Below the pieces are notes generated by a model. It had not been told where the DNA came from. It did no database searches and was given only the letters and a program-made list of their open reading frames with translations. The translations under genes and the position numbers were made by a program. This document shows positions 46,264-56,332 of a stretch of DNA of 64,000 nucleotides, piece after piece. Position 1 is the first letter of the stretch, and each line of letters starts with the position of its first letter. This stretch comes from JABDMH01 sp050298535 (GTDB lineage: Bacteria > Bacteroidota > Bacteroidia > Chitinophagales > Saprospiraceae), in the NCBI GenBank assembly GCA_050298535.1, contig JBNKUI010000020.1:1-64000 (forward strand), read 5' to 3'.

Positions 46264-48879
46264 TTACGCTGCTTGACCATTTTCCTTCTTAAGCGGTGGT
46301 CTAAAAACAAGGTGATTTTCGAAAGCATCCAAAACTACTGTGCTATTTGGTTCTACTTTCTGATGTAGCAACTGTTTACTTAATTCATTCAAGACTTTTT
46401 TCTGAATGAATCGCTTGACCGGTCTCGCTCCAAATTGAGGATCAAACCCTTGTTCAGCAATAAAATCAATCGCCTGTGGGGTAGCCTGTAACACAATCTG
46501 TTGCTTTTCCAGCACCTTGCTTAGGCCTCGTAGCTGTATCTTGACAATCTCATGAATGTGTGACTTGGAAAGAGGCTGAAACATGATGATGTCATCAATC
46601 CGGTTGAGAAACTCAGGTCGCAGAGACTGTTTTAGTCGCTCGAAAACCAGGGCTTCAGTTCGCTCGAGTACCTGAGACTTATTGTCCTCATTAATATCCT
46701 CAAATCCTGCCTGAATAATGTCGGAGCCCATATTTGAGGTCATAATGATGATGGAATTCTTAAAGTTCGCCACACGCCCCTTGTTGTCTGTCAGGCGGCC
46801 ATCGTCCAGCACCTGCAACAAGATGTTGAATACATCAGGATGTGCTTTTTCAATCTCATCCAGCAGTATGACTGAGTATGGTTTTCGCCTTACTGCCTCA
46901 GTAAGCTGGCCACCTTCATCATAGCCAACATATCCGGGAGGTGCTCCTACCAAACGGCTTACTGCGTGACGCTCCTGATATTCACTCATGTCTATCCGTG
47001 TCAGCATCTGCTCGTCGTCAAAAAGAAGTTCTGCGAGCGCACGAGCCAATTCGGTTTTACCTACACCGGTTGTACCCAAAAACAGGAACGAACCGATGGG
47101 GCGCTTTTCATCACTAAGCCCCGTACGATTTCTTCTGATCGCATCGGCTACTGCTGCTACTGCCTCATCCTGGCCCACGACGCGTTTGTGAATTTCCTCT
47201 TCCAGATTTATCAATTTTTCTCTTTCTGACTGTACCATTCTGGCCACCGGTATTCCGGTCCACTTACTTACTATGGCGGCGATGTCTTCGGCATCCACCT
47301 CTTCTTTCACAAGCTGACCTCCACTTTCCTGCATTTCAATCAACTTGGTGTTGTAGTCCTGAAGTTGCTTTTCAGCTTCGGGGAGTCTGCCGTACTGTAT
47401 CTCTGCCACATCGCTAAACTTACCTTCGCGCTCCAATTGGCGAGCATGTAGTTTGAGTTCTTCGATTTCCTGTTTGGTTTTCTGCATACCCAATACTATC
47501 TGCCGCTCACTTTCCCATTGAGCCCTTAGTTGATTTCTTTGATCTTCAAGGTTCGCCAGTTCCTCGTTTATTCGCTTGATCTCGTTCTTCGATTTTTCCC
47601 GTTTCATGGCCTCCCTTTCAATCTCCAATTGACGGATCTTTCTTTCTACTTCATCTAACTCTTCGGGCATTGAATTCATTTCCAATCGTAGTCGCGCTGC
47701 GGCCTCATCAATCAGGTCAATAGCCTTATCTGGGAGGAATCGATCGGTGATGTATCGGTGAGATAGTTGTACACTGGCGACAATCGCCTCATCACGGATG
47801 TTTATCTTATGATGTGTTTCGTATCGCTCCTTAAGTCCTCTGAGTATGGAAACGGCATCTTCAACGGACGGCTCATCTACCACCACAATCTGAAAGCGTC
47901 TTTCCAGTGCCTTATCCTTTTCAAAGTATTTCTGATATTCGTTCAGTGTCGTGGCTCCGATAGCCCTTAATTCTCCCCGGGCCAAGGCAGGTTTCAGGAT
48001 GTTGGCAGCATCCATCGCTCCCTGACCACCGCCAGCACCTACCAGCGTGTGTATTTCGTCGATGAATAATATGACGTTTCCTTCAGCGCTGGTCACTTCT
48101 TTTACCACTGCCTTTAAGCGCTCTTCAAATTCTCCCTTGTACTTAGCTCCCGCAATTAGTGCTCCCATGTCCAGAGAAAATATCTTCTTATCAAGGAGGT
48201 CATCTGGCACATCTCCATTGACGATCCTATGGGCCAGGCCTTCAATGATCGCCGTTTTACCGACACCTGGTTCGCCTATTAGTATGGGATTGTTCTTTGT
48301 CCTTCTGGCGAGAATGTGTAATACTCGTCGTATTTCTTCTTCTCGTCCAATGACCGGATCGAGTTTTCCACTTTCAGCTCTTTCATTGAGATTTATCGCA
48401 TACTTATTTAATGCGTTATAGGTTTCTTCCGCCCCATGACTGGTCACCTTGGATCCTTTGCGAAGGTCTTCTATGGCTGCCATCAGTTGTTTCTCCGTGA
48501 TACCCTGATCTTTGAGCATCTGTCCCACATTATCTCCTGAGTTGAGTATTCCCAGAAGTAAATGTTCAATAGACACGTATTCGTCACCCATCTTTTTCAT
48601 GTAGGTGTTAGCTTTCTGCAAGACACCATTGGCTTCACGAGTCAGATAAGGAGTCCCGCCGGATACCTTTGCATAGCCTGCCAATATTTTATCCAGTCCA
48701 TTTTGGATAGTGGCAGGGTTTACTGAGAGTTTCTTTAGGAGAAAGGGAGTGACATGCTCATCAACCAGAAGGATACCTTTCAGTAGGTGCCCCGTATCGA
48801 TGGCCTGATGCTCCATCTCCGCTGCATACTGTTGTCCCTGTTGAATTGCTTCCTGGGACTTAATTGTTAATTGATTCAT
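46264..48879 (-). CDS. clpB: ClpB disaggregase (Hsp100)
   Basis: The 871-residue protein has the complete ClpB layout: N domain (1-145, double Clp_N repeat), NBD1 with GEPGVGKT (about 206), a long coiled-coil middle domain (about 410-530, LEMNSMPEELDEVERKIRQL…), NBD2 with GTTGVGKT (about 605), and a C-terminal domain. The middle domain distinguishes it from ClpA/ClpC. With DnaK it pulls proteins out of aggregates. No box of the TGAY-N4-RTCA type was seen upstream. Confidence 0.97.
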   Translation of the reverse strand: MNQLTIKSQEAIQQGQQYAAEMEHQAIDTGHLLKGILLVDEHVTPFLLKKLSVNPATIQNGLDKILAGYAKVSGGTPYLTREANGVLQKANTYMKKMGDEYVSIEHLLLGILNSGDNVGQMLKDQGITEKQLMAAIEDLRKGSKVTSHGAEETYNALNKYAINLNERAESGKLDPVIGREEEIRRVLHILARRTKNNPILIGEPGVGKTAIIEGLAHRIVNGDVPDDLLDKKIFSLDMGALIAGAKYKGEFEERLKAVVKEVTSAEGNVILFIDEIHTLVGAGGGQGAMDAANILKPALARGELRAIGATTLNEYQKYFEKDKALERRFQIVVVDEPSVEDAVSILRGLKERYETHHKINIRDEAIVASVQLSHRYITDRFLPDKAIDLIDEAAARLRLEMNSMPEELDEVERKIRQLEIEREAMKREKSKNEIKRINEELANLEDQRNQLRAQWESERQIVLGMQKTKQEIEELKLHARQLEREGKFSDVAEIQYGRLPEAEKQLQDYNTKLIEMQESGGQLVKEEVDAEDIAAIVSKWTGIPVARMVQSEREKLINLEEEIHKRVVGQDEAVAAVADAIRRNRTGLSDEKRPIGSFLFLGTTGVGKTELARALAELLFDDEQMLTRIDMSEYQERHAVSRLVGAPPGYVGYDEGGQLTEAVRRKPYSVILLDEIEKAHPDVFNILLQVLDDGRLTDNKGRVANFKNSIIIMTSNMGSDIIQAGFEDINEDNKSQVLERTEALVFERLKQSLRPEFLNRIDDIIMFQPLSKSHIHEIVKIQLRGLSKVLEKQQIVLQATPQAIDFIAEQGFDPQFGARPVKRFIQKKVLNELSKQLLHQKVEPNSTVVLDAFENHLVFRPPLKKENGQAA

Positions 48880-49179
48880 AGTGGGATATTATTTCTTTCT
48901 TCCTTTAAGTTTATTTTCAAGTAGTTACATATGGATGCATGTCCGATATGTACATCTTTTACCCTGCAATTCAAGTACCATTTTAAATTTTGAGACATTA
49001 GGTCATGATGATGGATTAAATACTGACATTATTGCAGTATTAAGTAATTTACGTATGACATATTGTCTTGACTGTCAGTTTATTAAGCTATGATGATAGA
49101 ATAGTGGATGCCGTAGCGCGCAGTTGTCTGATCCCAAAAGACCGGAGGCATGGGAGGAATCCAACGGTTCAACGTTTGA
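48880..49179. other. Non-coding gap between heptaheme cytochrome and clpB
   Basis: This AT-rich region holds the clpB promoter area. The only structure I see is a short dyad GACA-TAT-TGTC at 49057-49067. No convincing gene is present. Confidence 0.5.
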
Positions 49180-50394
49180 TTAATTCTCTGATGGGACTCC
49201 GGAGTAAATACCGATCAAATGAGTCCTAACCTGTGCGGAGGTTTCCAGACCTTGATCGCCTAACTGAAACGTCATCATTTTCGATGGTGTAGTGGGCATG
49301 TGACACGCGATGCAATTGTTACCCATGCTATTCCTTTGATGGAGGGCTTCTGAGCAAGTCACGGTAGCGGAATGATGACATCCGCTGCATTTTTGATTAA
49401 AGAAGGCGCTATCACCCCGCTGATTTTCATGTGGATTATGGCAAGTGCTGCAATCGAGTGTTGAGGAATTTTGAAAACATTGGCTACTAGTCAGGAGACC
49501 GTATTGATTTCCGTGTACATCCAGGTTGGCATCGGCAATGCCAGTGTAATAGTTCCTTGAGTATTCTTCAAGAGGCTCACCCGGCAAAAAGGAAAACGAG
49601 GTGCCCTTGATGACCGCTGATCGCAGACCGGAGTGACATTGAGCACAAACATCCAGGCGAAGTTGCCGGGAAAGAGTATCCAGCTTTAACATATATTTTG
49701 CGGTTTTGACTTCCGGGTTTTCGCGGTGATAGATCACGTGTTTCTTTCCTGGCCGATGACATCTCTCGCAATCTACACCATAGATCATTCGGGTTTTGTC
49801 ATACTGGTTGCCCCGACCTGAAAAATCTTGATTAGTAGCAAAAGTGACGTGACATTTCAGGCAGCCGTCCTGGATGGGTCTCTTTAATAACTGAGGCGGA
49901 TACCCGGGGCTGTTAATCCATTGATCCAGGGCGGGATAATAGGAAGCCTGTAATTGAAATAGATGCTCTTCCTCCCAGGTCAAATAGGACTGTCCTTTAA
50001 CGCCTGATCCAATGACCACATCGAATTTTTGCGGTGGGATTGGCAGTGCTTCCCGTTTTGATTTGATGTGCTGGTAGAATGACTTACCCTCCTTTTGCAT
50101 CTCAAATTCCACATCTTCTAACGTCAGAGTATTGGAACCAGGCTCGAAACTGCCCTTGATGTTTTCTTCATTAGCGATTGCGGAGGTATTATAGTGTGCG
50201 GTGCGAACATGCGTATCGTAAATGTCGCGATGGCACTCCCTACATGTTTGTGATCCAACAAAGTCTCCACCCTCAGGATGTGTAGCAAGAGTCTCCGGAT
50301 TATAGTAATCCAGTCCTTTATAAGTGCTGATGCAGTAAAAGGCAAAGCCAGCCAGGAAGAGGAAGACCAGTATTGATAATTTAGTTCTCTTCAT
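49180..50394 (-). CDS. Exported heptaheme c-type cytochrome
   Basis: The 404-residue protein has an uncleaved or cleaved N-terminal hydrophobic segment (SILVFLFLAGFAFYCIS). I count seven CxxCH haem-binding motifs: CRECH, CLKCH, CERCH, CAQCH, CSTCH, CSGCH and CIACH, plus extra His residues for bis-His ligation. It resembles multihaem cytochromes of the cytochrome c554/NrfA-like superfamily in spacing, but no catalytic signature is clear. It probably carries electrons in the periplasm, possibly in nitrogen- or sulfur-compound metabolism. It is upstream of no obvious partner; a lipoprotein gene precedes it on the same strand. Confidence 0.85.
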   Translation of the reverse strand: MKRTKLSILVFLFLAGFAFYCISTYKGLDYYNPETLATHPEGGDFVGSQTCRECHRDIYDTHVRTAHYNTSAIANEENIKGSFEPGSNTLTLEDVEFEMQKEGKSFYQHIKSKREALPIPPQKFDVVIGSGVKGQSYLTWEEEHLFQLQASYYPALDQWINSPGYPPQLLKRPIQDGCLKCHVTFATNQDFSGRGNQYDKTRMIYGVDCERCHRPGKKHVIYHRENPEVKTAKYMLKLDTLSRQLRLDVCAQCHSGLRSAVIKGTSFSFLPGEPLEEYSRNYYTGIADANLDVHGNQYGLLTSSQCFQNSSTLDCSTCHNPHENQRGDSAFFNQKCSGCHHSATVTCSEALHQRNSMGNNCIACHMPTTPSKMMTFQLGDQGLETSAQVRTHLIGIYSGVPSEN

Positions 50395-50475
50395 AAATTC
50401 GTAGCTCTTGATTCCTGGTCCACTTTAAGTGAGCTGCGTTGGTCGTCATTACAGGCCACGAGCAGAAGAGTGTAC

Positions 50476-51645
50476 CTAGTCCAGATACATCTTCTTTGAC
50501 TGTTCAATCTTGCGATAGACGTAATCCTTCCAGGGGTTCATTTGATCTCTAATCAATTGCTTATCGTTCGGTGCGCTTTCTTTTGAGGCTTTTTCTATCT
50601 CTGCCTTTTTAGAGGCATCGATGGCATCTTCATTACCGGATACTCGAAAGCTCTTCTTGGTAATAGTTTTCGAAGAAAGCAAATCTTCCGAGTCAATCTC
50701 GGTATTCCTGTAATGATCCAGGTAGCTGATAGTACCGCGTAAGACTACCTTATAGTCTATAGCGTCTTCGGTGACCTCAGCTCGTATTGTACTCACTTCT
50801 TCAGTCTTCATGTCATTACCATTGGCATCTTTCTTTACGTTACCATTTTCGTCCATGACATACTTGGGAGTACGGACTTCCTTTTCATAGACGTTGGTCT
50901 TGGATGTCCCCGTACTCTTCTCCACATTAATACTATGAATGGTTACTTTCACTTCACCATCAGCCGGGCGAGGGTCGGTAAGTGCATAGCGAAGATATCT
51001 GTCCCGGTTAAGATCATCCAACTTCTCATTTTGCAGAAATCTTTGTAGCGTGTCTCGGAATCGTATCCCGGATTGGTCATTGATATTAACCCAGATCGCC
51101 ATGACTGCCAGCTCTTCCGCGTCAATTATCCATCGGTTGATATCCGGAAATTGAGGATCCACTCGCTTTAATACGTGTAACCTGTCAAGTGCTGCCCGGT
51201 GATCGTCTTTATTGCGTGACTGCATGAGCGCTTCTACCTCTGCGAATAGTGCCTGAGAGGCATCATCCCTTGATTCCTGAATTTCAACCGTATAATCCTT
51301 GACGTCCAATTGGCTGGAGATTGAGGATGGCAGTGCTGAAATTCGATCCTTTTGACGTTGCAGGCTGATGTATTCGTCAAGTATACTTACGAGCGCCTCG
51401 CTATTGCCCTGACCTGTCAATCTTTCGATTATGGCAAGTGACTCCGTGGTACTCTGACTCAGGGCAGTCTTTAAAGTTTCTAGCTCTCGTTGATCATCAG
51501 GATTTTTTTGGAGTACTCGTACTGCTTTGTTGATGGCACTTTCATAGGAGCCGCGAGATAGACGTTTGGTCGAACTACCACCGCAGGAGGATATAAGTAG
51601 TGAGCAAGTAGCCCAGATAAGTAAGCAGAAGCTTATTCGTTTCAT
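50476..51645 (-). CDS. Uncharacterised lipoprotein with TPR-like helices
   Basis: The 389-residue protein has a lipoprotein signal peptide (LISSC, lipid on Cys21). The first 220 residues are helical, with a TPR-like start (GSYESAINKAVRVLQKNPDDQRELETL). The C-terminal half is beta-rich and charged (KYVMDENGNVKKDANGNDMKT), ending in a Lys-rich helix. I recognise no family. It is probably attached to the outer membrane. It lies 81 bases upstream of the heptaheme cytochrome gene, so the two may be co-transcribed. Confidence 0.75.
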   Translation of the reverse strand: MKRISFCLLIWATCSLLISSCGGSSTKRLSRGSYESAINKAVRVLQKNPDDQRELETLKTALSQSTTESLAIIERLTGQGNSEALVSILDEYISLQRQKDRISALPSSISSQLDVKDYTVEIQESRDDASQALFAEVEALMQSRNKDDHRAALDRLHVLKRVDPQFPDINRWIIDAEELAVMAIWVNINDQSGIRFRDTLQRFLQNEKLDDLNRDRYLRYALTDPRPADGEVKVTIHSINVEKSTGTSKTNVYEKEVRTPKYVMDENGNVKKDANGNDMKTEEVSTIRAEVTEDAIDYKVVLRGTISYLDHYRNTEIDSEDLLSSKTITKKSFRVSGNEDAIDASKKAEIEKASKESAPNDKQLIRDQMNPWKDYVYRKIEQSKKMYLD

Positions 51646-51895
51646 CGGAGTCTATTTTCAGTTTACATCAAAAATACTAAATGAACTGAAAGTCCTGAAT
51701 ATCCACAGCATGCTATTTCGCAATGCATTAATTGCATGATGCTATCATATCCTGGCTGTTGATATTAAAGATGCAGGTTATTCGTCCCTTAAACGATGCT
51801 GTTAATCGATTTGTGAGTCCTTTCACGTAACGCTTAATAGAGAAGGCCCGTCTCTAGCAGTGAATCAATGATGAGAAAAAACCAATTGTTCAATT

Positions 51896-54316
51896 ATGAA
51901 AAATGCCTTCATACTATTCATGTTTCTTTCATTTTCGACAGCTGTCTTGGGTCAGAATGCACAAATAACCGGACAGGTTCTCTCGGATAAGGGAGAACCT
52001 ATCAGCTACGCAACCGTTCAACTAAAGAGCAAGCTGGACTCGACTCTGGTGAAAGCCGCTATTACGGAGTTGGAAGGTGACTTTGCTTTACAAACGGGTC
52101 CTGGAAATTATTTTCTGGAGGTGTCCTACATAGGGTACCAAACCTTGTTTTCTGAACCCATCGAGATAGAGGAAGGACAGTCTTATCAAATGGGTGAGAT
52201 GAGAATTATGGAAGCCCCTGAAGAGCTACAGGAAGTAGTCGTGAAAGCAGCCCGGGCCCTTGTCGAAGTGCAACCTGATCGCACGGTATTTAATGTGGAT
52301 GGAAGTATTAATGCAAATGGTAGTGATGCCCTCGAGCTACTTAGAAAAGCTCCCGGAGTAGTAGTAGATAATAATGAGTCAATTATTCTTCAGGGTAAAA
52401 ATGGCGTGCAGATATATATTGATGATAAACCTTCACCATTGAGCGCGGATGATTTGGCGAGTTTTCTTAAGACTATGCAATCATCAGAAATTGATGCAAT
52501 AGAAATAATCACAAATCCCTCCGCCAAATATGATGCTGAAGGAAATGCAGGCATTATTAACATTCGACTTAAGAAGGACAAGAGCCTAGGTACCAATGGA
52601 TCGTTGACCACCTCACTTCGCCAGGGTGTAACCCCAAAAACCAATAATTCAATTAGTCTGAATCATCGAAATAAGGAAATAAATGTTTTTGGCAGGTATG
52701 GCAATAACTTCGGCGATTATCGGAATACCAACAATATCTTGAGGGAGCAGGTAGGTATGGGATTTGACAGTCAGAGTGGGCAGATATCAGAAAATAATGG
52801 CCACAATTTTAGATTGGGAGCCGATCTATTTGTTAGTGATAAGTCAACAATAGGTGTGTTAGTTAATGGTGCTGTTAATGACAATGTATTTTACTCATCA
52901 GGCAAGACTTCAATTTATCCGTTATCAACAGGAGTGACCAGTCAGATTCTTGATGCAGAAAATACAATTGACCAAACCCGCGATAATTTAAACGCTAATC
53001 TAAATTACGTATTTAATAATAAAAAGGATACAAGACTAAATATAGATGCAGACTTTGGCATGTGGAGAAATACGGGTGAATCATATCAACCGAACTTCTA
53101 TCGTGATGCTTCCGAGACTCAGATATTGCAAACCAGAATATTTGGTAGTAGTACTCCAACAGACATCAATATCTATACACTTAAAGCAGACTATGAGACC
53201 AATTTGGGATCTGGAAAAATAGGCTTTGGTGCCAAGTCTTCCATCGTACGTACTGATAATACCTTTGACTTTTTTGATATAATAGACGAGATACCTATTA
53301 AAAATCTGGATCGTAGCAATAATTTTGTGTACAAGGAAAACGTCAACGCTGGCTATGTTAGTTATCAGACGCAAAAAGGAAAGTGGAATTTAATGGGTGG
53401 TCTTCGACTGGAACACACACATTCTATCGGTGAATTGTCGGCACAAAAAGTCGTGAATGATGAAAAAGTAGAACGAGACTATGTTAATCTTTTTCCCAGT
53501 GCTGGAATTACCTGGCAGGCAAATGATAATAATAGTTGGAGAATTAATTACAGTCGTAGAATTGACAGGCCAAGTTACCAGGACTTAAATCCTTTCGAAT
53601 TTAAACTGGATGAGTTGACCTTTCAAAAAGGTAATGCATTCCTAAATCCTCAGTACACAAATAGTATTTCTCTGTCACATACCTATAAATATCGATTGAA
53701 TACCACTCTCAGCTATAGTGTCACAGATGATTTGATTACAGAGATTACGGATACTTTCAGTGCTGATGCCACCTTTATTACCTATGTAAATTTGGCGAAG
53801 CAGAAAAATCTCAGTCTAACAGTCAGTTATCCTTTCTCTGTCACAAAATGGTGGAATGTCTACGCGAATGCGACCGCTTACCATGTGAGTAATAAAGCTC
53901 AGTTAGAGGTGGGAAAGACGATAGATCTTTCTGCAAATGTGTTCACTTTCTACGGTCAAAATACTTTTTTGCTTCCAAAAGGATACAAGTTTGAAATCTC
54001 GGGATTTTATAATTCACCTGGCTTATGGGGAGGTAACTTTAAGACGGAGTCCATGTATGGTATAGACCTTGGGTTGCAAAAGAAAATATTTAATGAAAAG
54101 GCAGATCTAAAGCTCGCCGTGACGGATGTATTTAAGACTCAAGGATGGACAGGTAGCAATGAACTGGGGGCTCTGCGTGTTATAGCTTCCGGAGGGTGGG
54201 AGAGTAGGCAGCTTCGAGCGACACTTAGCTATAATTTTGGCAGCAATGAGGTTAAAGCTGCCCGTCGCAGGAGTACAGGAATAGAGTCAGAAAGCAGCCG
54301 AGTCAAATCAGACTAG
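51896..54316 (+). CDS. Outer-membrane beta-barrel protein (TonB-dependent receptor-like)
   Basis: The protein has 806 residues. A signal peptide (1-19, ending VLGQ) is followed by a carboxypeptidase-regulatory-like domain (about 22-110, ITGQVLSDKGEPISYATVQL). A plug-like domain (about 125-230, DALELLRKAPGVVV, VQIYIDDKPSPLS) leads to a beta-barrel of the outer-membrane-family-3 type ending in a long C-terminus. No SusD-like partner is adjacent. The substrate is unknown. The gene is monocistronic and ends at a terminator. Confidence 0.88.
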   Translation: MKNAFILFMFLSFSTAVLGQNAQITGQVLSDKGEPISYATVQLKSKLDSTLVKAAITELEGDFALQTGPGNYFLEVSYIGYQTLFSEPIEIEEGQSYQMGEMRIMEAPEELQEVVVKAARALVEVQPDRTVFNVDGSINANGSDALELLRKAPGVVVDNNESIILQGKNGVQIYIDDKPSPLSADDLASFLKTMQSSEIDAIEIITNPSAKYDAEGNAGIINIRLKKDKSLGTNGSLTTSLRQGVTPKTNNSISLNHRNKEINVFGRYGNNFGDYRNTNNILREQVGMGFDSQSGQISENNGHNFRLGADLFVSDKSTIGVLVNGAVNDNVFYSSGKTSIYPLSTGVTSQILDAENTIDQTRDNLNANLNYVFNNKKDTRLNIDADFGMWRNTGESYQPNFYRDASETQILQTRIFGSSTPTDINIYTLKADYETNLGSGKIGFGAKSSIVRTDNTFDFFDIIDEIPIKNLDRSNNFVYKENVNAGYVSYQTQKGKWNLMGGLRLEHTHSIGELSAQKVVNDEKVERDYVNLFPSAGITWQANDNNSWRINYSRRIDRPSYQDLNPFEFKLDELTFQKGNAFLNPQYTNSISLSHTYKYRLNTTLSYSVTDDLITEITDTFSADATFITYVNLAKQKNLSLTVSYPFSVTKWWNVYANATAYHVSNKAQLEVGKTIDLSANVFTFYGQNTFLLPKGYKFEISGFYNSPGLWGGNFKTESMYGIDLGLQKKIFNEKADLKLAVTDVFKTQGWTGSNELGALRVIASGGWESRQLRATLSYNFGSNEVKAARRRSTGIESESSRVKSD

Positions 54317-54679
54317 AAAATATTGAGATTACTAAAGGTTGATGCAAATTGAAGGCAGGCATTCCAAAAGGGGTGCTTGCCTTTTGTGCCTCTATAAAAA
54401 AAGGAAAAAGCATCTGGGAGATACTTTTTCCTCGTAAACACACTCAAATCCAGAGAAAGTCTTTAGGATTTACCTTTGAATGCCCAAACTTCATGCCATT
54501 AAAAGTTAAAGAAACATTGGTTTCTGGCTATCTGATACTTCGACTGATCAGATTGTACTCATTATCAAGTATATAGGAATTGATAAGCTGAATAGAACAT
54601 GAACCCGGATTATATATTTGAAAATCTATTATGCACTTCATTGCGCAGTTCTAATACATAATCCGGGTTACATAGTAGT
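54317..54679. other. Non-coding gap between convergent genes with terminator and inverted repeats
   Basis: The gap contains the terminator at 54352, a hairpin GGAAAAAG/CTTTTTCC (54403-54431), and a perfect 12-base inverted repeat AACCCGGATTAT / ATAATCCGGGTT (54602-54613 and 54658-54669) around 44 bases. A 75-residue frame at 54349-54576 covers the hairpins and is not convincing. Confidence 0.55.
54352..54385 (+). terminator. Terminator after the outer-membrane protein gene
   Basis: AAGGCA-GGCATTCC-AAAA-GGGGTGC-TTGCCTTTT forms a stem with small bulges ending in TTTT. Confidence 0.65.
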
Positions 54680-56260
54680 TTACAATTTCGGAGCCGCTGC
54701 ACTAATCTCGGCATTCACCTTGGCTTCGAAGGCTTTCCAGTTCTCATTAAAGAGCTTGACCAGCTTTTCCATGGTTTGATTATAGGCAGTTTTGTCTTCC
54801 CAGGTGTTTCGGGGAGTCAATACTTCAGAAGGCACCACTGGACAATTTAAGGGGATTTCCAATCCGAAGTGCGGTTCTTTTTCAGTTGCAACACCTTCGA
54901 GAGCTCCACTATGAATGGCGTCAATGATTGCTCGAGTATATTTCAGTTTGATTCGACTACCCACACCGTATGGACCACCAGTCCAACCCGTATTCACAAG
55001 CCATGCATTCACATTATGTTTCTTCATTTTTTGAGCCAGTAACTCCGCATATCGATTTGGGTGCCACATCATAAAAGCAGCGCCAAAACAAGCAGAGAAT
55101 GTCGCCTGTGGTTCCTTAACACCCATCTCAGTCCCCGCTACCTTAGCGGTATAACCTGAGATAAAGTGGTAGCTTGCCTGCTCTGGAGTCAATCTACTCA
55201 CAGGAGGAAGTACACCAAACGCATCAGCGGTCAAGAAGATTATATTCTTTGGATGCCCAGCTACACATGGTATCTGAATATTTTCTATGTAATTAATAGG
55301 GTAGGACGCACGAGTATTCTGGGTGATGGATGTATCAGAATAATCCACCTCCCTGGTGTGCGGATCGTATACTACATTTTCAAGAATAGTACCGAAACGG
55401 ATCGCATTATAGATGTCCGGTTCATTCTCTGCGCTTAGGTCAATCGCCTTGGCATAACATCCTCCTTCGATATTGAACACTCCTTCATCCGTCCAGCAAT
55501 GCTCATCATCACCAATGAGTTTCCGTTTGGGATCTGCACTTAGGGTAGTCTTTCCAGTACCCGATAACCCAAAGAGGATGGACACATCACCTTCTTCACC
55601 CACATTGGCTGAGCAATGCATGGGTAACACCTCTTGCAAAGGCATCAGGTAATTCATCACGGAGAAGATGCCTTTTTTCATTTCACCGGCATACTCAGTA
55701 CCCAAAATAACAAACTCCTTTGACTCGAGATTAAGATCCACACTGGTAGTAGATGTCATTTGTGAAGTATATCGGTTGGCAGGGAATACACCCCCATTGA
55801 ATATGACATAATCGGGCTCACCAAATGCTTCTAATTCTTCCGCTGTAGGCATGATCAGCATGTTCTGCATAAATAAGGCGTGATAAGCCCGGGTACAGAT
55901 AATCCGGATTTTTAGTCGGTATTTCGGATCCCATCCTGCAAATGCATCCACCACGTACACTCGTTGAAGGCTGTTAAGGTAGTCCAGTGCTCGCTCACGA
56001 TTGATCATGAAAGTATGTTCATCAAGTTCGATGTTGATTTCACCCCAGTCGATGTTTTCCATCGAAGGTTCTTGCTTGACGATTCGCTTGTCTTTAGGAC
56101 TTCGTCCTGTCTTTTCGCCGGAGTATGCCATAAGAGCACCCGTGTCAGAGATTGCTGTACCCTTTTCCAGGCGAAGTGCCTTTTCATACAGTTCGGGGAC
56201 GCTTAGATTACGATAGACCTCAGGAGTGTGAATTTCATATTGGCTTAAGTCGAAAGGCAT
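54680..56260 (-). CDS. pckA: ATP-dependent phosphoenolpyruvate carboxykinase
   Basis: The 526-residue protein, the usual length, has the PEPCK signatures: RSPKDKRIV near residue 53, the kinase-1a loop GLSGTGKTTLSADP (about 233), metal-site Asp in GDDEHCW, and the Arg-rich substrate region. It converts oxaloacetate and ATP to PEP, or the reverse in fermentative or micro-oxic metabolism. A TGAT-CGTC-ATCA box 72 bases upstream matches the palindrome in the stress/cbb3 island, suggesting it may follow oxygen supply. Confidence 0.97.
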   Translation of the reverse strand: MPFDLSQYEIHTPEVYRNLSVPELYEKALRLEKGTAISDTGALMAYSGEKTGRSPKDKRIVKQEPSMENIDWGEINIELDEHTFMINRERALDYLNSLQRVYVVDAFAGWDPKYRLKIRIICTRAYHALFMQNMLIMPTAEELEAFGEPDYVIFNGGVFPANRYTSQMTSTTSVDLNLESKEFVILGTEYAGEMKKGIFSVMNYLMPLQEVLPMHCSANVGEEGDVSILFGLSGTGKTTLSADPKRKLIGDDEHCWTDEGVFNIEGGCYAKAIDLSAENEPDIYNAIRFGTILENVVYDPHTREVDYSDTSITQNTRASYPINYIENIQIPCVAGHPKNIIFLTADAFGVLPPVSRLTPEQASYHFISGYTAKVAGTEMGVKEPQATFSACFGAAFMMWHPNRYAELLAQKMKKHNVNAWLVNTGWTGGPYGVGSRIKLKYTRAIIDAIHSGALEGVATEKEPHFGLEIPLNCPVVPSEVLTPRNTWEDKTAYNQTMEKLVKLFNENWKAFEAKVNAEISAAAPKL

Positions 56261-56332
56261 AGTTTATATGTTTTAGAAAATTAAAATGTGTTTGATGGCA
56301 GGCAAGGTATTGCTGGATGCAGGGACGCACGA

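Noticed and set aside
49057..49067. GACA-TAT-TGTC dyad near clpB
   Set aside because: Spacing and half-sites differ from TGAY-N4-RTCA; treated as an unexplained short palindrome.
48881..49093. 70-residue plus-strand frame upstream of clpB
   Set aside because: It starts one base from the clpB start codon on the other strand, is AT-rich and low-complexity, and occupies the clpB promoter region.
51735..51748. ATGAT-GCT-ATCAT dyad upstream of the outer-membrane protein gene
   Set aside because: The spacer is three, not four, so it does not match the register of the other boxes.
54349..54576. 75-residue plus-strand frame after the outer-membrane protein gene
   Set aside because: It begins just before a terminator hairpin and covers a second hairpin; no domain or codon signal supports it.
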